DNA of 64,000 nt from Paenibacillus sp. JJ-223 (GCF_927798175.1 NZ_CAKMMP010000006.1:1-64000), one strand, 5' to 3'. Counted from the stretch's first letter, positions 47,148 through 56,538 are shown. Numbers and translations are program-made. Notes: generated by a model from the letters alone, not told the origin.

Positions 47148-47181
47148 ACGTCTCCTTTATAGTAAAGGAGGCGTCTTTTTT
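47148..47181 (+). terminator. Terminator in the space before the AI-2E gene
   Basis: ACGTCTCCTTTA pairs with TAAAGGAGGCGT (12 bp, one G-U) around TAG, then CTTTTTT. The 3' arm contains a perfect AAAGGAGG. Apart from this hairpin and a short frame at 47183-47269, I see nothing in 46980-47340. Confidence 0.85.
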
Positions 47182-47340
47182 CATGTTCTCCGAAAAACGC
47201 AGCGCGCTATCAGACCTGCTTCGAGATGGCAGAAGATCTTTCGGCCAAAGGCAGCTTCCCAAAAACTGAAACAATTAATAAATACTCCCGCTCCTACATA
47301 TACTGACTTTCAGAGCCAGTCCAAAGAGGAGTGAGGCACT

Positions 47341-48408
47341 GTGGAGCAATTAACCAAAAACAAGCTGTTCCGTTATGCCATCTGGCTGCTGCTTGGCTTG
47401 ATCATTTTGTATTTTATCTGGCTGCTGCGGCCATTGCTGCTTCATATATATGGATTTCTGAAAACCGTGCTGGCGCCGTTTGTCATTGCGCTCATCATTT
47501 CGTATGTGCTTAACCCGATCGTCAGCATGCTGGGCGGGCGCAAAGTGCCGCGTTCCATCGCGGTACTGTTGATCTATGCGTTTTTCCTGACTTGTATCGG
47601 AGTCATCCTGGTTAACGTGATCCCGGTGCTGATGGAGCAGTTGGAGGAACTGAACGAACACATGCCCGAATTGTCGATGCGCGCCCAGAGTCTGATGAAT
47701 AACATGGACAACAAACTGATGCCGCCGAGCGTTCGTTCGGGCATGAACAGCTGGTTTTATCAAATGGAGGATCGGCTTAGCCAAGGAATTACGGTGTTGA
47801 TGGACAATATCGGGGCGACGATTAACGTGTTGTTCAACATTTTTATCGTGCCGTTCCTCATTTTTTACATGCTCAAAGATTTTGAGGTGTTTGAACGGAC
47901 TGTCGTGGCTTATCTTCCGCGTTCCCGGAGAAAAGCAATCGTTACGGTCATGAAAGAAATCGATGCTGCGCTTGGCAACTACATTCGCGGCCAGTTCATC
48001 GTCTGTGTGATCGTAGGCATTTTCGCGTATATCGGATATATCATCATTGATATGCCTTATGCCCTGCTGCTGGCGAGCATTGTGGCGGTGTTCAACATCG
48101 TGCCTTATCTTGGTCCCTTCCTTGGCGCGGCCCCGGCTGTGGTGATGGCATCGACGGTATCGTTTAAAATGATGATGCTGGTTGTCGTCGTGAACATGCT
48201 GTGCCAGGTGCTGGAAAGCAACATTATCTCTCCGCAGGTGGTTGGGCGAACGCTTCATCTGCATCCGCTTTCGATTATTTTTGCCCTGCTTGTCGGCGGG
48301 GAAATTGCGGGCATCTTCGGCCTAATTTTGGCCGTCCCTGTATTTGCGGTGTTAAAAGTCATTGTCCAGCATTTTTTCGCATACTATATTAAGCGAAGAA
48401 CGGACTGA
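47341..48408 (+). CDS. AI-2E-family transporter (YrrI-like)
   Basis: A 355-residue membrane protein of the AI-2E/PerM family, with about eight helices. GTG 47341 follows GGAGTGAGG. Typical segments are FVIALIISYVLNPIVSML, FIVPFLIFYMLKDFE, and VPYLGPFLGAAPAV. The family includes sodium/proton antiporters and signal exporters, so no substrate can be named. It sits upstream of alaS, as yrrI does in B. subtilis. ytvI at 60858 is a second member in the window. Confidence 0.88.
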   Translation: MEQLTKNKLFRYAIWLLLGLIILYFIWLLRPLLLHIYGFLKTVLAPFVIALIISYVLNPIVSMLGGRKVPRSIAVLLIYAFFLTCIGVILVNVIPVLMEQLEELNEHMPELSMRAQSLMNNMDNKLMPPSVRSGMNSWFYQMEDRLSQGITVLMDNIGATINVLFNIFIVPFLIFYMLKDFEVFERTVVAYLPRSRRKAIVTVMKEIDAALGNYIRGQFIVCVIVGIFAYIGYIIIDMPYALLLASIVAVFNIVPYLGPFLGAAPAVVMASTVSFKMMMLVVVVNMLCQVLESNIISPQVVGRTLHLHPLSIIFALLVGGEIAGIFGLILAVPVFAVLKVIVQHFFAYYIKRRTD

Positions 48409-48440
48409 TACAAGCTGCGATGGACGGCTGCTGCCTTCAT

Positions 48441-48469
48441 TTGACAGGCATTGACGTTGCCGATATAAT
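48441..48469 (+). promoter_or_regulatory. Consensus sigma-A promoter of alaS
   Basis: TTGACA, 17-base spacer, TATAAT: both boxes are perfect. The T-box leader starts about seven bases downstream. Confidence 0.93.
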
Positions 48470-48475
48470 GAAAAA

Positions 48476-48772
48476 AGTATGTTTGTATAATGAAATCGAT
48501 GATGAAATGAAGTACGCCGGGCGTTCCTTTCTCAGAGAAGAGACTCCTTCGGTAGCAGGGTTATTCTGCTGCTGATGGCTGGAAGGGTCTTGAAAGTTGA
48601 AGCGGCGGAAAGCTGATTTCGGAGTGCAGGACAACCCTGCCGGGAGCGACCGTTACTCGCGTCAACAAGGCGATTGCTTGCACGTTCCCTCCGTTACGGA
48701 TGGATTGGACGCAGGCAATAACCAGGGTGGTACCGCGATAACATCGTCCCTGAATACTCAGGGGCGTTTTTT
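48476..48772 (+). promoter_or_regulatory. T-box riboswitch for tRNA-Ala before alaS
   Basis: AGGGTGGTACCGCG (48724-48737) is the T-box core. The terminator CGTCCCTGA/TCAGGGGCG with six T (48745-48772) follows. Upstream AGTA (48511-48514) fits the specifier-loop 5' strand, and GGAAAGCTGAT around 48608-48618 gives candidate specifier GCT (Ala) at 48612-48614. The gene downstream confirms Ala; the specifier is a manual reading. Confidence 0.88.
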
Positions 48773-48844
48773 GTTGTTGTATCGGAACAAACCGGGCGAT
48801 TCCGCACCGGACCAACATATCTTTTTCAAATGGGGGCAGCCAGT

Positions 48845-51466
48845 ATGAAAGCCAGTGAAATCCGATCCAAATGGATAGAGTTTTTTGCAAGCAAAGGTCA
48901 CAAAATCGAGCCGAGCGCCTCGCTCGTGCCGCACAACGATCCTTCCCTGCTGTGGATCAATGCGGGTATGGCACCGCTCAAGCCGTATTTTGACGGCCGC
49001 GAGAAACCGGAGAACCCGCGCCTCGCGAATTCCCAGAAGTGCATCCGTACCAACGATATCGAAAACGTCGGCAAAACTCGCCGTCACCATACGTTTTTCG
49101 AAATGCTGGGCAACTTCTCGATCGGAGACTATTTCAAGGAAGAGACCATCACATGGGCATGGGAATTCCTGACAAGCAAGGAGTGGATCGGTTTCGATCC
49201 GGAGCGCCTGTCCGTGACGGTATATCCCGAAGACGAAGAAGCATTCAAACTGTGGAACGAAAAAATCGGCATTCCTGCCGAGCGCATCATCAAGCTGGAG
49301 GACAACTTCTGGGATATCGGCGAAGGCCCGTGCGGACCATGTACCGAAATTTTCTATGATCGCGGCGAAGCTTACGGCAGCGACATGAACGATCCCGAAA
49401 TGTACCCGGGCGGGGAAAACGAACGTTACCTGGAAGTGTGGAACCTCGTGTTCTCCCAGTTCAACCACAACAAGGATGGCAGCTATACGCCGCTTCCGAA
49501 CAAAAACATCGATACCGGTGCAGGCCTGGAGCGCTTTGCGTCCATTCTGCAAAACGTGGATTCCAACTTCGATACCGACCTGTTCCAGCCGATGATCCAA
49601 AGAACGGCTGCGCTCGCCGGCGTGAAGTACAATGACAGCGTCGAAACGGACGTTGCGCTGAAAGTCATTGCCGACCATATCCGCACCGTTGCTTTTGCCG
49701 TGGGTGACGGAGTTCTGCCAAGCAATGAAGGCCGCGGTTACGTCATTCGCCGTCTGCTGCGCCGCGCGGTTCGTTACGGCAAAGTGATCGGCCTGGACCG
49801 CCCGTTCCTGTATGAACTTACAACAACGGTAGGCGAAGTGATGGGCGTATACTATCCGGAAGTGGTCGACAAGCAGGAATTCATCGCCAAAGTGATCAAA
49901 ACGGAAGAAGAACGTTTCCATGAAACGCTCAGCGACGGGCTGGCGATCCTGGCTGACATCAGCAGCACAGCCAAAGCGGAGGGACGCACCGTCATCAGTG
50001 GTCCGGAAGCGTTCAAGCTGTACGATACGTACGGTTTCCCGTTTGACCTCACCGAGGATTATGCGCTGGAACACGGCATGACCGTGGACCGCGAAGGTTT
50101 TGACGCCTCCATGCAGGAACAGCGCGACCGCGCGCGCGCAGGGCGCCAGGAAAGCGAGAGCATGAAGGTACAAGGCGGCGCACTTGCCGACCTGGAGGTT
50201 AAAAGCGAATTTGTTGGGTATACTGAGCTGTTGACGGAATCGAAAGTGCTTGCCATCGTTGCAGGCGATGCGCTTGTCGATTCGGCAAGCGAAGGACAGA
50301 TCTGCCAAGTCATCTTGGACAAAACCCCGTTCTATGCAGAGAGCGGCGGCCAGGTCAGCGACCAGGGACTGCTGCGCGGAGCAAACATGACCGCGAAAGT
50401 CCAAGGGTTGTTCAAAGCACCGCTGGGACAGCATGTGCATGTCGTGAACGTGGAAGCCGGCGAACTTCGCGTCGGCGATGTCATCAAGGCGGAAGTGGAT
50501 GCTTCCAAACGCGGGGATATCATCAAAAACCATACGGCAACCCACTTGCTACACAAAGCGCTCAAGGATGTGCTGGGCTCCCATGTCAATCAGGCTGGAT
50601 CCCTTGTTGAACCGCAGCGTCTGCGCTTCGACTTCTCTCATTTCGGCAGCATTACGGCTGAAGAATTGACGGAAATCGAACGCCAGGTGAATGAGCAAAT
50701 CTGGAATCATCTGAACGTGAACATCGAGCTGAAACCGATCGATGAAGCCAAAGCGATGGGTGCAATGGCCTTGTTCGGTGAAAAATACGGAGATATCGTT
50801 CGCGTCGTTCAGATCGGAGACTACAGCTTGGAACTCTGCGGCGGCTGCCACGTAAACAATACGTCGGAGATCGGTTTGTTCAAACTGGTGAGCGAAAGCG
50901 GAATCGGATCAGGCGTGCGCCGGATCGAAGCCGTTACGGGCCGTGGCGCATATATGTATATGGAGAGCCAGTTGGATCTGCTCAAACAGTCGGCAGCTTT
51001 GCTTAAAGCCAATGTAGCTGACGTCCCTAAACGCATCGATGGCTTGAATCACCAATTGAAAGAAGCGGCAAGAGAGAACGAATCGCTGCAAGGCAAGCTG
51101 AGTGCCATGGAAGCCGGCCAATTGACGGATCAGGTCGTTCAAGCAGGCAATACGCAAGTGCTCGCCGCTCGCGTTGATGCGCCAAGCATGGATGCACTGC
51201 GTACGATTGCGGACGAGTTGAAAGTGAAGCTGCCTGAGGCTGTGCTAGTACTGGGTGCGGCTGTAGACGGCAAAGTCAATTTCGTTGTTGCCGTGCCGGC
51301 CGAGCAAGTGAAACAAGGCCTGCATGCAGGAAAAATCGTCAAGGAAGTTGCCGCGGTATGCGGCGGCGGCGGCGGCGGCCGTCCGGACATGGCGCAAGCC
51401 GGAGGTAAGGACGCATCCAAGCTGGATGAAGCGCTCAAATTGGCTGTTTCGCTGGTTAGCAAATAA
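48845..51466 (+). CDS. alaS: AlaS, alanyl-tRNA synthetase
   Basis: A class II synthetase with editing activity. ATG 48845 gives [19 protein letters not shown] and 873 residues. The core has [38 protein letters not shown] (quoted short: [16 protein letters not shown]) and GAGLERF. The editing domain has zinc ligands HTATHLLH and CGGCHV. The C-terminal oligomerisation domain has a run of seven Gly-coding codons (ending [12 protein letters not shown]), normal for AlaS. A T-box controls expression. It leads the ireB-ruvX-yrzB region. Confidence 0.98.
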   Translation: MKASEIRSKWIEFFASKGHKIEPSASLVPHNDPSLLWINAGMAPLKPYFDGREKPENPRLANSQKCIRTNDIENVGKTRRHHTFFEMLGNFSIGDYFKEETITWAWEFLTSKEWIGFDPERLSVTVYPEDEEAFKLWNEKIGIPAERIIKLEDNFWDIGEGPCGPCTEIFYDRGEAYGSDMNDPEMYPGGENERYLEVWNLVFSQFNHNKDGSYTPLPNKNIDTGAGLERFASILQNVDSNFDTDLFQPMIQRTAALAGVKYNDSVETDVALKVIADHIRTVAFAVGDGVLPSNEGRGYVIRRLLRRAVRYGKVIGLDRPFLYELTTTVGEVMGVYYPEVVDKQEFIAKVIKTEEERFHETLSDGLAILADISSTAKAEGRTVISGPEAFKLYDTYGFPFDLTEDYALEHGMTVDREGFDASMQEQRDRARAGRQESESMKVQGGALADLEVKSEFVGYTELLTESKVLAIVAGDALVDSASEGQICQVILDKTPFYAESGGQVSDQGLLRGANMTAKVQGLFKAPLGQHVHVVNVEAGELRVGDVIKAEVDASKRGDIIKNHTATHLLHKALKDVLGSHVNQAGSLVEPQRLRFDFSHFGSITAEELTEIERQVNEQIWNHLNVNIELKPIDEAKAMGAMALFGEKYGDIVRVVQIGDYSLELCGGCHVNNTSEIGLFKLVSESGIGSGVRRIEAVTGRGAYMYMESQLDLLKQSAALLKANVADVPKRIDGLNHQLKEAARENESLQGKLSAMEAGQLTDQVVQAGNTQVLAARVDAPSMDALRTIADELKVKLPEAVLVLGAAVDGKVNFVVAVPAEQVKQGLHAGKIVKEVAAVCGGGGGGRPDMAQAGGKDASKLDEALKLAVSLVSK

Positions 51467-51506
51467 CAGACAAGCAAAAAACATATTTGTCGGGTCCTTT
51501 ATTTAC

Positions 51507-51535
51507 TTGTAGGAGTCAGAATATGTTATTATAGA
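51507..51535 (+). promoter_or_regulatory. Possible promoter of ireB/yrzL
   Basis: TTGTAG, 17-base spacer, TATAGA, 60 bases before the ireB start. No terminator follows alaS, so this may be an internal promoter. Confidence 0.45.
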
Positions 51536-51595
51536 AGCAGTAATCAATTCGGCAGAACATGGTCCCCATGTTCATGCAGAAGTGAGGTGTCATCA

Positions 51596-51856
51596 ATGGA
51601 CTCCATGGATAAGACGGTTAAATTCAACGTGAAGGGTGATGAGCAGGAAGCTTCCTCCAAAGAGATTCTGCTCACGGTGTATGATGCCCTGGTGGATAAG
51701 GAGTACAATCCGATCAACCAGATCGTCGGGTACCTCATTTCGGGTGACCCCGCCTACATCCCTCGTCACAATAATGCGCGCAGTCTGGTCCGAAAAAAAG
51801 AGCGCGATGAGCTCATTGAAGAGCTTGTTCGTTCTTATCTGGCCAATCACCGGTAA
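51596..51856 (+). CDS. IreB-family regulatory protein (YrzL, UPF0297)
   Basis: An 86-residue protein with the family features [33 protein letters not shown] in short parts, [19 protein letters not shown]. In Enterococcus IreB is a phosphorylation target of the kinase IreK in cell-wall stress; the Bacillus homologue is unassigned. ATG 51596 has GTGAGGTG upstream. alaS-yrzL-ruvX-yrzB is a conserved order in Bacillota. Confidence 0.93.
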   Translation: MDSMDKTVKFNVKGDEQEASSKEILLTVYDALVDKEYNPINQIVGYLISGDPAYIPRHNNARSLVRKKERDELIEELVRSYLANHR

Positions 51857-51980
51857 AGGATATCGCTCTTTCTGCATTGCATCCAAGCAGGCAGGAAGAG
51901 CATAACCGACAGAAGACAGCCTGGAGCTTGAGAAGGGAAGGCGTTTTCCCCTAAGCAGGCTTGAGGATGGGAGAGCATCG

Positions 51981-52397
51981 ATGAAAATACTAGGTTTGGA
52001 TTATGGGGACCGAAGAATCGGAGTTGCCGTCAGTGACGCCTTCGGTTGGACTGCCCAGGGATTGGAAGTGCTTGAACGCCGCCGTGATGAAGGCGAGTTT
52101 GGTCGAATTGCCGAGCTTGTGCGTGAGCACGAGATTGGTGAAATCGTCGTAGGGCTCCCCAAAAACATGAACGGCACCGTAGGGCCGCGTGGCGAACTTT
52201 GCATGGCGTTTGCCGAGCGCCTGCGTGGCGAATTGAATTTACCCGTTCACCTTTGGGATGAACGGCTGACAACGATGGCAGCAGAACGAACGCTGCTCGA
52301 AGCGGATGTCAGTCGCAAAAAACGCAAGCAGGTTGTAGATAAGATGGCTGCCAGCTTGATTTTGCAAAACTATTTGGATGCAAACAGTACAAGGTGA
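51981..52397 (+). CDS. ruvX: RuvX/YqgF, RNase H-fold nuclease for pre-16S rRNA
   Basis: The 138-residue protein starts MKILGLDYGDRRIGVAVSD with a catalytic Asp in LDYG, followed by EIVVGLPKNMNG, VHLWDERLTTMAAE and KRKQVVDKMAASLILQ with the last Asp. YqgF proteins process the 5' end of 16S rRNA; a Holliday resolvase role has also been proposed. Here a true ruvC is present as well. GGGAG precedes the start, and yrzB follows 12 bases later. Confidence 0.93.
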   Translation: MKILGLDYGDRRIGVAVSDAFGWTAQGLEVLERRRDEGEFGRIAELVREHEIGEIVVGLPKNMNGTVGPRGELCMAFAERLRGELNLPVHLWDERLTTMAAERTLLEADVSRKKRKQVVDKMAASLILQNYLDANSTR

Positions 52398-52409
52398 GGG
52401 GGATCAACA

Positions 52410-52709
52410 ATGGCTGAAGATCGACTGGGTATGGAAGAAGAATCGGAGATTATTTACATCGCGGATGATGAGGGTAATGAAGAGGAATTCGAAGTCATCA
52501 TGAAATTTGAGGTGGACGGTTCGGAGGCCAAGTACATGATGGTTGCTCCGGTTGAACCCGAAGATGGCGAAACGGATGTTTATGCATTCCGTTACGAAGA
52601 AGAGGGAGACGACATTAAACTTTTCGTGATCCAGGACGATGCCGAATGGGAAATCGTTGAGGAAACCTTTAATACATTTCTTGCAGAAGATGAAGAGGAA
52701 GCGAACTAA
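52410..52709 (+). CDS. DUF1292 protein (YrzB, UPF0473)
   Basis: A very acidic 99-residue protein: EEESEIIYIADDEGNEEEF, then MKFEVDGSEAKYMMV and EPEDGETDVYAFRYEEEGDD. This is the complete UPF0473 pattern. Function is unknown. Its stop codon directly abuts the next gene's ATG, a second member of the same family. Confidence 0.93.
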   Translation: MAEDRLGMEEESEIIYIADDEGNEEEFEVIMKFEVDGSEAKYMMVAPVEPEDGETDVYAFRYEEEGDDIKLFVIQDDAEWEIVEETFNTFLAEDEEEAN

Positions 52710-53024
52710 ATGACAGAATACAGCCGCAAAGACCTAAAATGGACAGATTCGCTGCGTTTGGCTTATGGTGCCCACGTTGAACTTGAAGAAGAGAACGGTA
52801 AATCGCATCCGTATGACTTGCTGGCTGAATTTGAGGTGAAGGGTCAGCAATATGCGGTGCTTCGCAGTTCACTGCGGCCATACGACGAGGTAGAGCTCTT
52901 GCGGGTTTTGCCTGCCAAAGAAGGCCAGGTCATGCCTGAACTGGTTACCATTGACGATGATGACGAGTGGGAGAACATTTCGGAGCTGTATGATGAATGC
53001 ACACTTCCGATTGATGAAGATTGA
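52710..53024 (+). CDS. Second DUF1292-like protein
   Basis: A 104-residue protein with ATG 52710 following the yrzB stop without a gap. LRLAYGAHVELEEENGKSH, YDLLAEFEVKGQQYAVLRS and a terminal acidic EWENISELYDECTL mirror the layout of its neighbour with much divergence. It is probably an old tandem duplicate under coupled translation. A terminator follows 23 bases later. Confidence 0.8.
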   Translation: MTEYSRKDLKWTDSLRLAYGAHVELEEENGKSHPYDLLAEFEVKGQQYAVLRSSLRPYDEVELLRVLPAKEGQVMPELVTIDDDDEWENISELYDECTLPIDED

Positions 53025-53047
53025 TCAGCTTCAAATTGTAGAAACCG

Positions 53048-53074
53048 AAAGGGCGGAGCAGTCCGCTCTTTTTG
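53048..53074 (+). terminator. Terminator after the DUF1292 pair
   Basis: AAAGGGCGGA (53048-53057) pairs with TCCGCTCTTT (53062-53071) with one G-U, then T residues. It lies close before mltG, which may still receive read-through. Confidence 0.85.
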
Positions 53075-53099
53075 GTTGTGTAGAGGAGTTGTGTCTTTT

Positions 53100-54140
53100 T
53101 TGAAAGGAAAAGCGATTATAGTCATTCTGCTTATTATCATCATTGCCGCGGGAGGGGCCGGCACATATGCCTGGAGTTTGACACGCCCAGTCCAGGCTTC
53201 GGAAACGCCGATCACGCTGGAGATTAAGAGCGGTTCGGGAACTTCGGCCATTGCGGACCAACTGCAGCGGGAGGGGTTGATCCGGAGCTCGCTTGCATTT
53301 AAAGCCTATTTGAAATGGAAGAACCAGGGTTCAAATTTCATGGCAGGCACGTACGCGATGAATCCCGGCGTGACCTTTGATGAAATTATTAGCAAGCTCA
53401 GCAGCGGTGATGTTGTGCCCGAGGAAATGGTGAAATTCACCATTCCCGAGGGTTACACGATACTGCAAATGGCGGACAAGCTGTCCGAGGAGGGCATCGT
53501 GAACCGGGAAGAATTCATTACATTGGCCAATGAGCCGTCCGCATTCGACCTGGACCTCATCAAGGGTGCTCCTGTGGACGAAGAACTGCGTTACGTGTTG
53601 GAAGGATATCTTTTTCCCGAAACGTATGAGGTGAAAAAGGATAGCTCCACCCATGACGTCATGCAGCGCATGATGGAAGAGCTGGAGACCCGGCTGCAGA
53701 CGATTCCCGATCTGGAAGCGAAGCTGAAGGAGCGGAACTTGTCTCTGCATGAACTGTTGACCGTTGCCTCGCTCGTTGAACGGGAAGTTGTAGTGGACAA
53801 GGAACGCGCGCTTGTGGCCGGCGTGATCTATAACCGGATCAACCGGGACATGAAGCTGGAGATCGATGCGACGGTGCAATATTTGTTGGACAAACCGAAG
53901 GCAAGGCTGCTCTTTGCCGATCTGAAAGTTCAGAGTCCTTATAATACGTACCTGAATAAAGGACTGCCGCCGGGACCGATTGCGAGCCCAAGCTTGGCGT
54001 CCATTAAGGCGGCACTGGAACCGCAAGCTTCGGACTACTTGTTCTATGTGACCAAGAAAGACGGCTCCTCGGAGCATCTGTTTGCCAGAACGTACAAGGA
54101 ACATCAGCAAAATATAGCCAAAAGTAAGGCTGCGCAATAA
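53100..54140 (+). CDS. mltG: MltG, endolytic murein transglycosylase
   Basis: MltG cuts nascent glycan strands and so sets their length. TTG 53100 lies 11 bases after GAGGAG; GTG 53091 is only two bases from it, so either start is possible (346 or 349 residues). A single N-terminal helix (AIIVILLIIIIAAGGAGTYAW) anchors it. A LysM-like region follows (FTIPEGYTILQMADKL). The YceG domain has LEGYLFPETYEV, LTVASLVEREV with the catalytic Glu, and NTYLNKGLPPGPI. Position matches B. subtilis yrrL. Confidence 0.94.
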   Translation: MKGKAIIVILLIIIIAAGGAGTYAWSLTRPVQASETPITLEIKSGSGTSAIADQLQREGLIRSSLAFKAYLKWKNQGSNFMAGTYAMNPGVTFDEIISKLSSGDVVPEEMVKFTIPEGYTILQMADKLSEEGIVNREEFITLANEPSAFDLDLIKGAPVDEELRYVLEGYLFPETYEVKKDSSTHDVMQRMMEELETRLQTIPDLEAKLKERNLSLHELLTVASLVEREVVVDKERALVAGVIYNRINRDMKLEIDATVQYLLDKPKARLLFADLKVQSPYNTYLNKGLPPGPIASPSLASIKAALEPQASDYLFYVTKKDGSSEHLFARTYKEHQQNIAKSKAAQ

Positions 54141-54154
54141 GCGGAGGGATGGAA

Positions 54155-55084
54155 ATGAGTAACAGACATGAGCTGCTTGTCACGGCAGCCAATGTAAAGG
54201 AAGCGGAGGCTCTTCTTCAGGCCGGGGCGGATGCCCTGCTCATCGGAGACGATCGGTTCGGGATGCGCCTTGCGGGGAGCTTCAGCCTCGAGGAAACGGC
54301 AGAGGTGGTTCACATCGCCGCCAAACACAATGCCCGTGTGGTTGTATCCATGAACAACCTGATGTCGAACGAGCTTTTGAAGGAAATTCCCGAATATGTG
54401 CAGGCTCTGGGGCAAATCGGCATTCATGCGGTGGAGTTTAACGATCCGTCCGTGCTCCGCGCCGTGCGCGAGCTTGCTCCGCACATCAAGCTGCATTGGA
54501 ACGCCGAGATGACTTCCACAAACTATGCGACCTCCAACTATTGGGGAAGCAAAGGGGCTAGCCGTGTCGTCTTGGCACGCGAGCTGAACATGGACGAAAT
54601 CACCGAGATGATGCCTTATTTGAAGGTGGAAGCCCAAGTGCAGGTTCACGGCATGACGAATATTTATCATTCGAAGCGCAGCCTGGTACAGAGCTACATG
54701 GCTCACCAAGGCCGTCCCGTGGAAGGGGATTTGGGCAAAGAAAGAGGCCTTTTCCTGATTGAGGCAGAGCGCCGCGATGAGAAATTCCCGATTTATGAAG
54801 ATCTGAACGGTACACATATCATGAGTTCGGAAGATATCTGCATTTTGGAGGATTTGCATCTGCTGATGGAGGCGGGGGTGCATAGTTTCAAAATCGAAGG
54901 CATCCTCAAACCTCTCGCTTATAATGAAGCGGCCGTACGTGCCTATCGTGCGGCAATCGACAGCTATCAGGCTGATCCTGAAGGTTATGAATATCGGGAT
55001 GAATGGCTGGAGCGGGTGCGTGAGCTGCAGGACCCCGAGCGGGAGTTGTCTTTTGGCTTTTTCTATAAGGAACAGGTGTATTAA
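54155..55084 (+). CDS. U32-family protein, YrrN/TrhP1-like
   Basis: A 309-residue U32 protein. ATG 54155 follows GGAGGG by six bases; the ATG at 54149 is too close. LLQAGADALLIGDDRFGMRL and HSFKIEGILKPLAYNEAAV fit the fold. It lacks the U32 cysteine cluster: at the equivalent place it reads VHGMTNIYHSKRSLVQSYM. In B. subtilis YrrN and YrrO together support prephenate-dependent hydroxylation of tRNA U34. The order mltG-yrrN-yrrO fits, but the methyltransferase gene yrrM (trmR) normally between is absent. The last base overlaps an ATG of the next frame. Confidence 0.88.
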   Translation: MSNRHELLVTAANVKEAEALLQAGADALLIGDDRFGMRLAGSFSLEETAEVVHIAAKHNARVVVSMNNLMSNELLKEIPEYVQALGQIGIHAVEFNDPSVLRAVRELAPHIKLHWNAEMTSTNYATSNYWGSKGASRVVLARELNMDEITEMMPYLKVEAQVQVHGMTNIYHSKRSLVQSYMAHQGRPVEGDLGKERGLFLIEAERRDEKFPIYEDLNGTHIMSSEDICILEDLHLLMEAGVHSFKIEGILKPLAYNEAAVRAYRAAIDSYQADPEGYEYRDEWLERVRELQDPERELSFGFFYKEQVY

Positions 55085-55101
55085 TGAAAGAGGTGAACGT
55101 T

Positions 55102-56430
55102 ATGGAAGCAGTGGCGGTCAAACGCAAATTTTCAGGCAAACGGAACCGCCTGGACAAACCGGAGCTGCTCGCTCCGGCAGGGAATTTGGAAAAATTGAAA
55201 TTCGCCATCCACTACGGCGCGGATGCGGTATACATCGGCGGTCAGGCCTACGGTCTGCGCTCCAACGCCGACAATTTCAGCTTCGAGGAAATGCGCGAAG
55301 GCGTGGAGTTCGCTAACAAATACGGTGCGAAGGTATTTGTGGCGACTAACATCTATGCGCATAACGAAGATATCGAGGGCATCGAGGAGTACCTGCAAAA
55401 CCTGTACAACGCGGGCATTGCTGCCGTCATCGTGGCCGATCCGGCCATTATCGAAGTGGCTCAGCGGGCGGTTCCGGGCCTGGAGGTGCATTTGAGCACC
55501 CAGCAGTCGACGCTGAATTGGCAGGCGGTGAAGTTTTGGAAAGAGGAAGGATTGCCGCGTGTCGTCCTTGGGCGGGAAACCAGCTTTGAGGAAATCGAAG
55601 AAATCAAAGCCAACGTGGATATCGAGATTGAGGCATTCATCCATGGAGCGATGTGTTCTTCATATTCGGGACGCTGCGTATTGTCCAACCACTTTACGGA
55701 TCGCGATTCCAACCGGGGCGGATGCTGCCAGTCTTGCCGCTGGAAATATGACCTGTTCGAGGATGCGCGCGAAGACGCGGTATGGGTTAGCGAAGAGGAG
55801 ATGCAGATGAAATCGCCTGCGCCATTTAAGCTGGGTGAAAATCAACTGCCGCTCTTCCAGGAAAATGATAATGCATTCTCGATGGGGTCGAAGGATTTGT
55901 GCATGATCGGGCATATTCCCGAGTTGATCGATGTCGGCGTCGACAGCTTCAAAATTGAAGGACGCATGAAATCGATCCACTATGTGGCGACGGTCGTTAA
56001 CGTATATCGGCAAGCGATTGACGCCTATATGGCTGATCCGGAAAACTACGTGCTGAAGCCGGAGTGGGTCGAAGAAATAAACAAGGCAGCCAATCGTCCG
56101 CTGAATACCGGCTTTTTCTATGATACGCCGGATCATGAGGATCATATCTATGAGCCGGAAGAAAAAGCGGTGCCTTATGATTTTGCCGGACTGGTTTTGG
56201 ATTACGACGCCGCTACGGGCATCGCAACCATTCAGCAGCGCAATCATTTCAAACCTGGGCAAGAAATCGAATTTTTCGGTCCAGGGGGCACGTTTTTCAA
56301 ACAGGTGGTCGGTGAGCTTCGCGACGAAGAGGGCAATGTTCTCGATGCGGCACGCCACCCGCTGCAGCCTGTCAAAATGAAGGTGGATCAGCCTGTATCC
56401 TATTTTGACATGATGAGAAAAAAGAAATAG
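55102..56430 (+). CDS. U32-family protein, YrrO/TrhP2-like
   Basis: The larger U32 partner, 442 residues from ATG 55102 with AGAGGTGAA upstream (an ATG at 55084 overlaps the previous stop but lacks a site). It starts with LDKPELLAPAGNLEKLKFA and has the U32 signature EAFIHGAMCSSYSGRCVLS followed by a CCQSC motif. Those cysteines probably bind an Fe-S cluster. SFKIEGRMKSIHYVA and a C-terminal barrel end it. Predicted role is tRNA wobble uridine hydroxylation; older databases call it a collagenase-like peptidase. Confidence 0.92.
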   Translation: MEAVAVKRKFSGKRNRLDKPELLAPAGNLEKLKFAIHYGADAVYIGGQAYGLRSNADNFSFEEMREGVEFANKYGAKVFVATNIYAHNEDIEGIEEYLQNLYNAGIAAVIVADPAIIEVAQRAVPGLEVHLSTQQSTLNWQAVKFWKEEGLPRVVLGRETSFEEIEEIKANVDIEIEAFIHGAMCSSYSGRCVLSNHFTDRDSNRGGCCQSCRWKYDLFEDAREDAVWVSEEEMQMKSPAPFKLGENQLPLFQENDNAFSMGSKDLCMIGHIPELIDVGVDSFKIEGRMKSIHYVATVVNVYRQAIDAYMADPENYVLKPEWVEEINKAANRPLNTGFFYDTPDHEDHIYEPEEKAVPYDFAGLVLDYDAATGIATIQQRNHFKPGQEIEFFGPGGTFFKQVVGELRDEEGNVLDAARHPLQPVKMKVDQPVSYFDMMRKKK

Positions 56431-56459
56431 GCTGTATTTCCTATGAATAAACAAAATAA

Positions 56460-56474
56460 TGTTATAAAATAACA
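56460..56474. repeat. Palindrome TGTTAT-AAA-ATAACA
   Basis: A perfect 15-base palindrome, with a third half-site TGTTAT at 56481-56486. It lies between the U32 gene and its terminator, some 190 bases before the chemoreceptor gene, and could be an operator or chance in AT-rich DNA. Confidence 0.35.
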
Positions 56475-56497
56475 ACATTGTGTTATAAATTGCGCTG

Positions 56498-56538
56498 AAA
56501 AGACCTCCGTATATCGGCAAACGGGGGTCTTTTTTTTA
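56498..56538 (+). terminator. Terminator after the U32 pair
   Basis: AGACCTCCGT pairs with ACGGGGGTCT (10 bp, one G-U), flanked by A and followed by eight T. Confidence 0.9.

Noticed and set aside
48758-50545. A 595-codon open frame antisense to alaS
   Set aside because: It is fully covered by alaS and its T-box leader, with no own signals.
51361-51384. GGC-rich trinucleotide tract in alaS as a possible slippage repeat
   Set aside because: It encodes the normal Gly-rich segment of the AlaS C-terminal domain.
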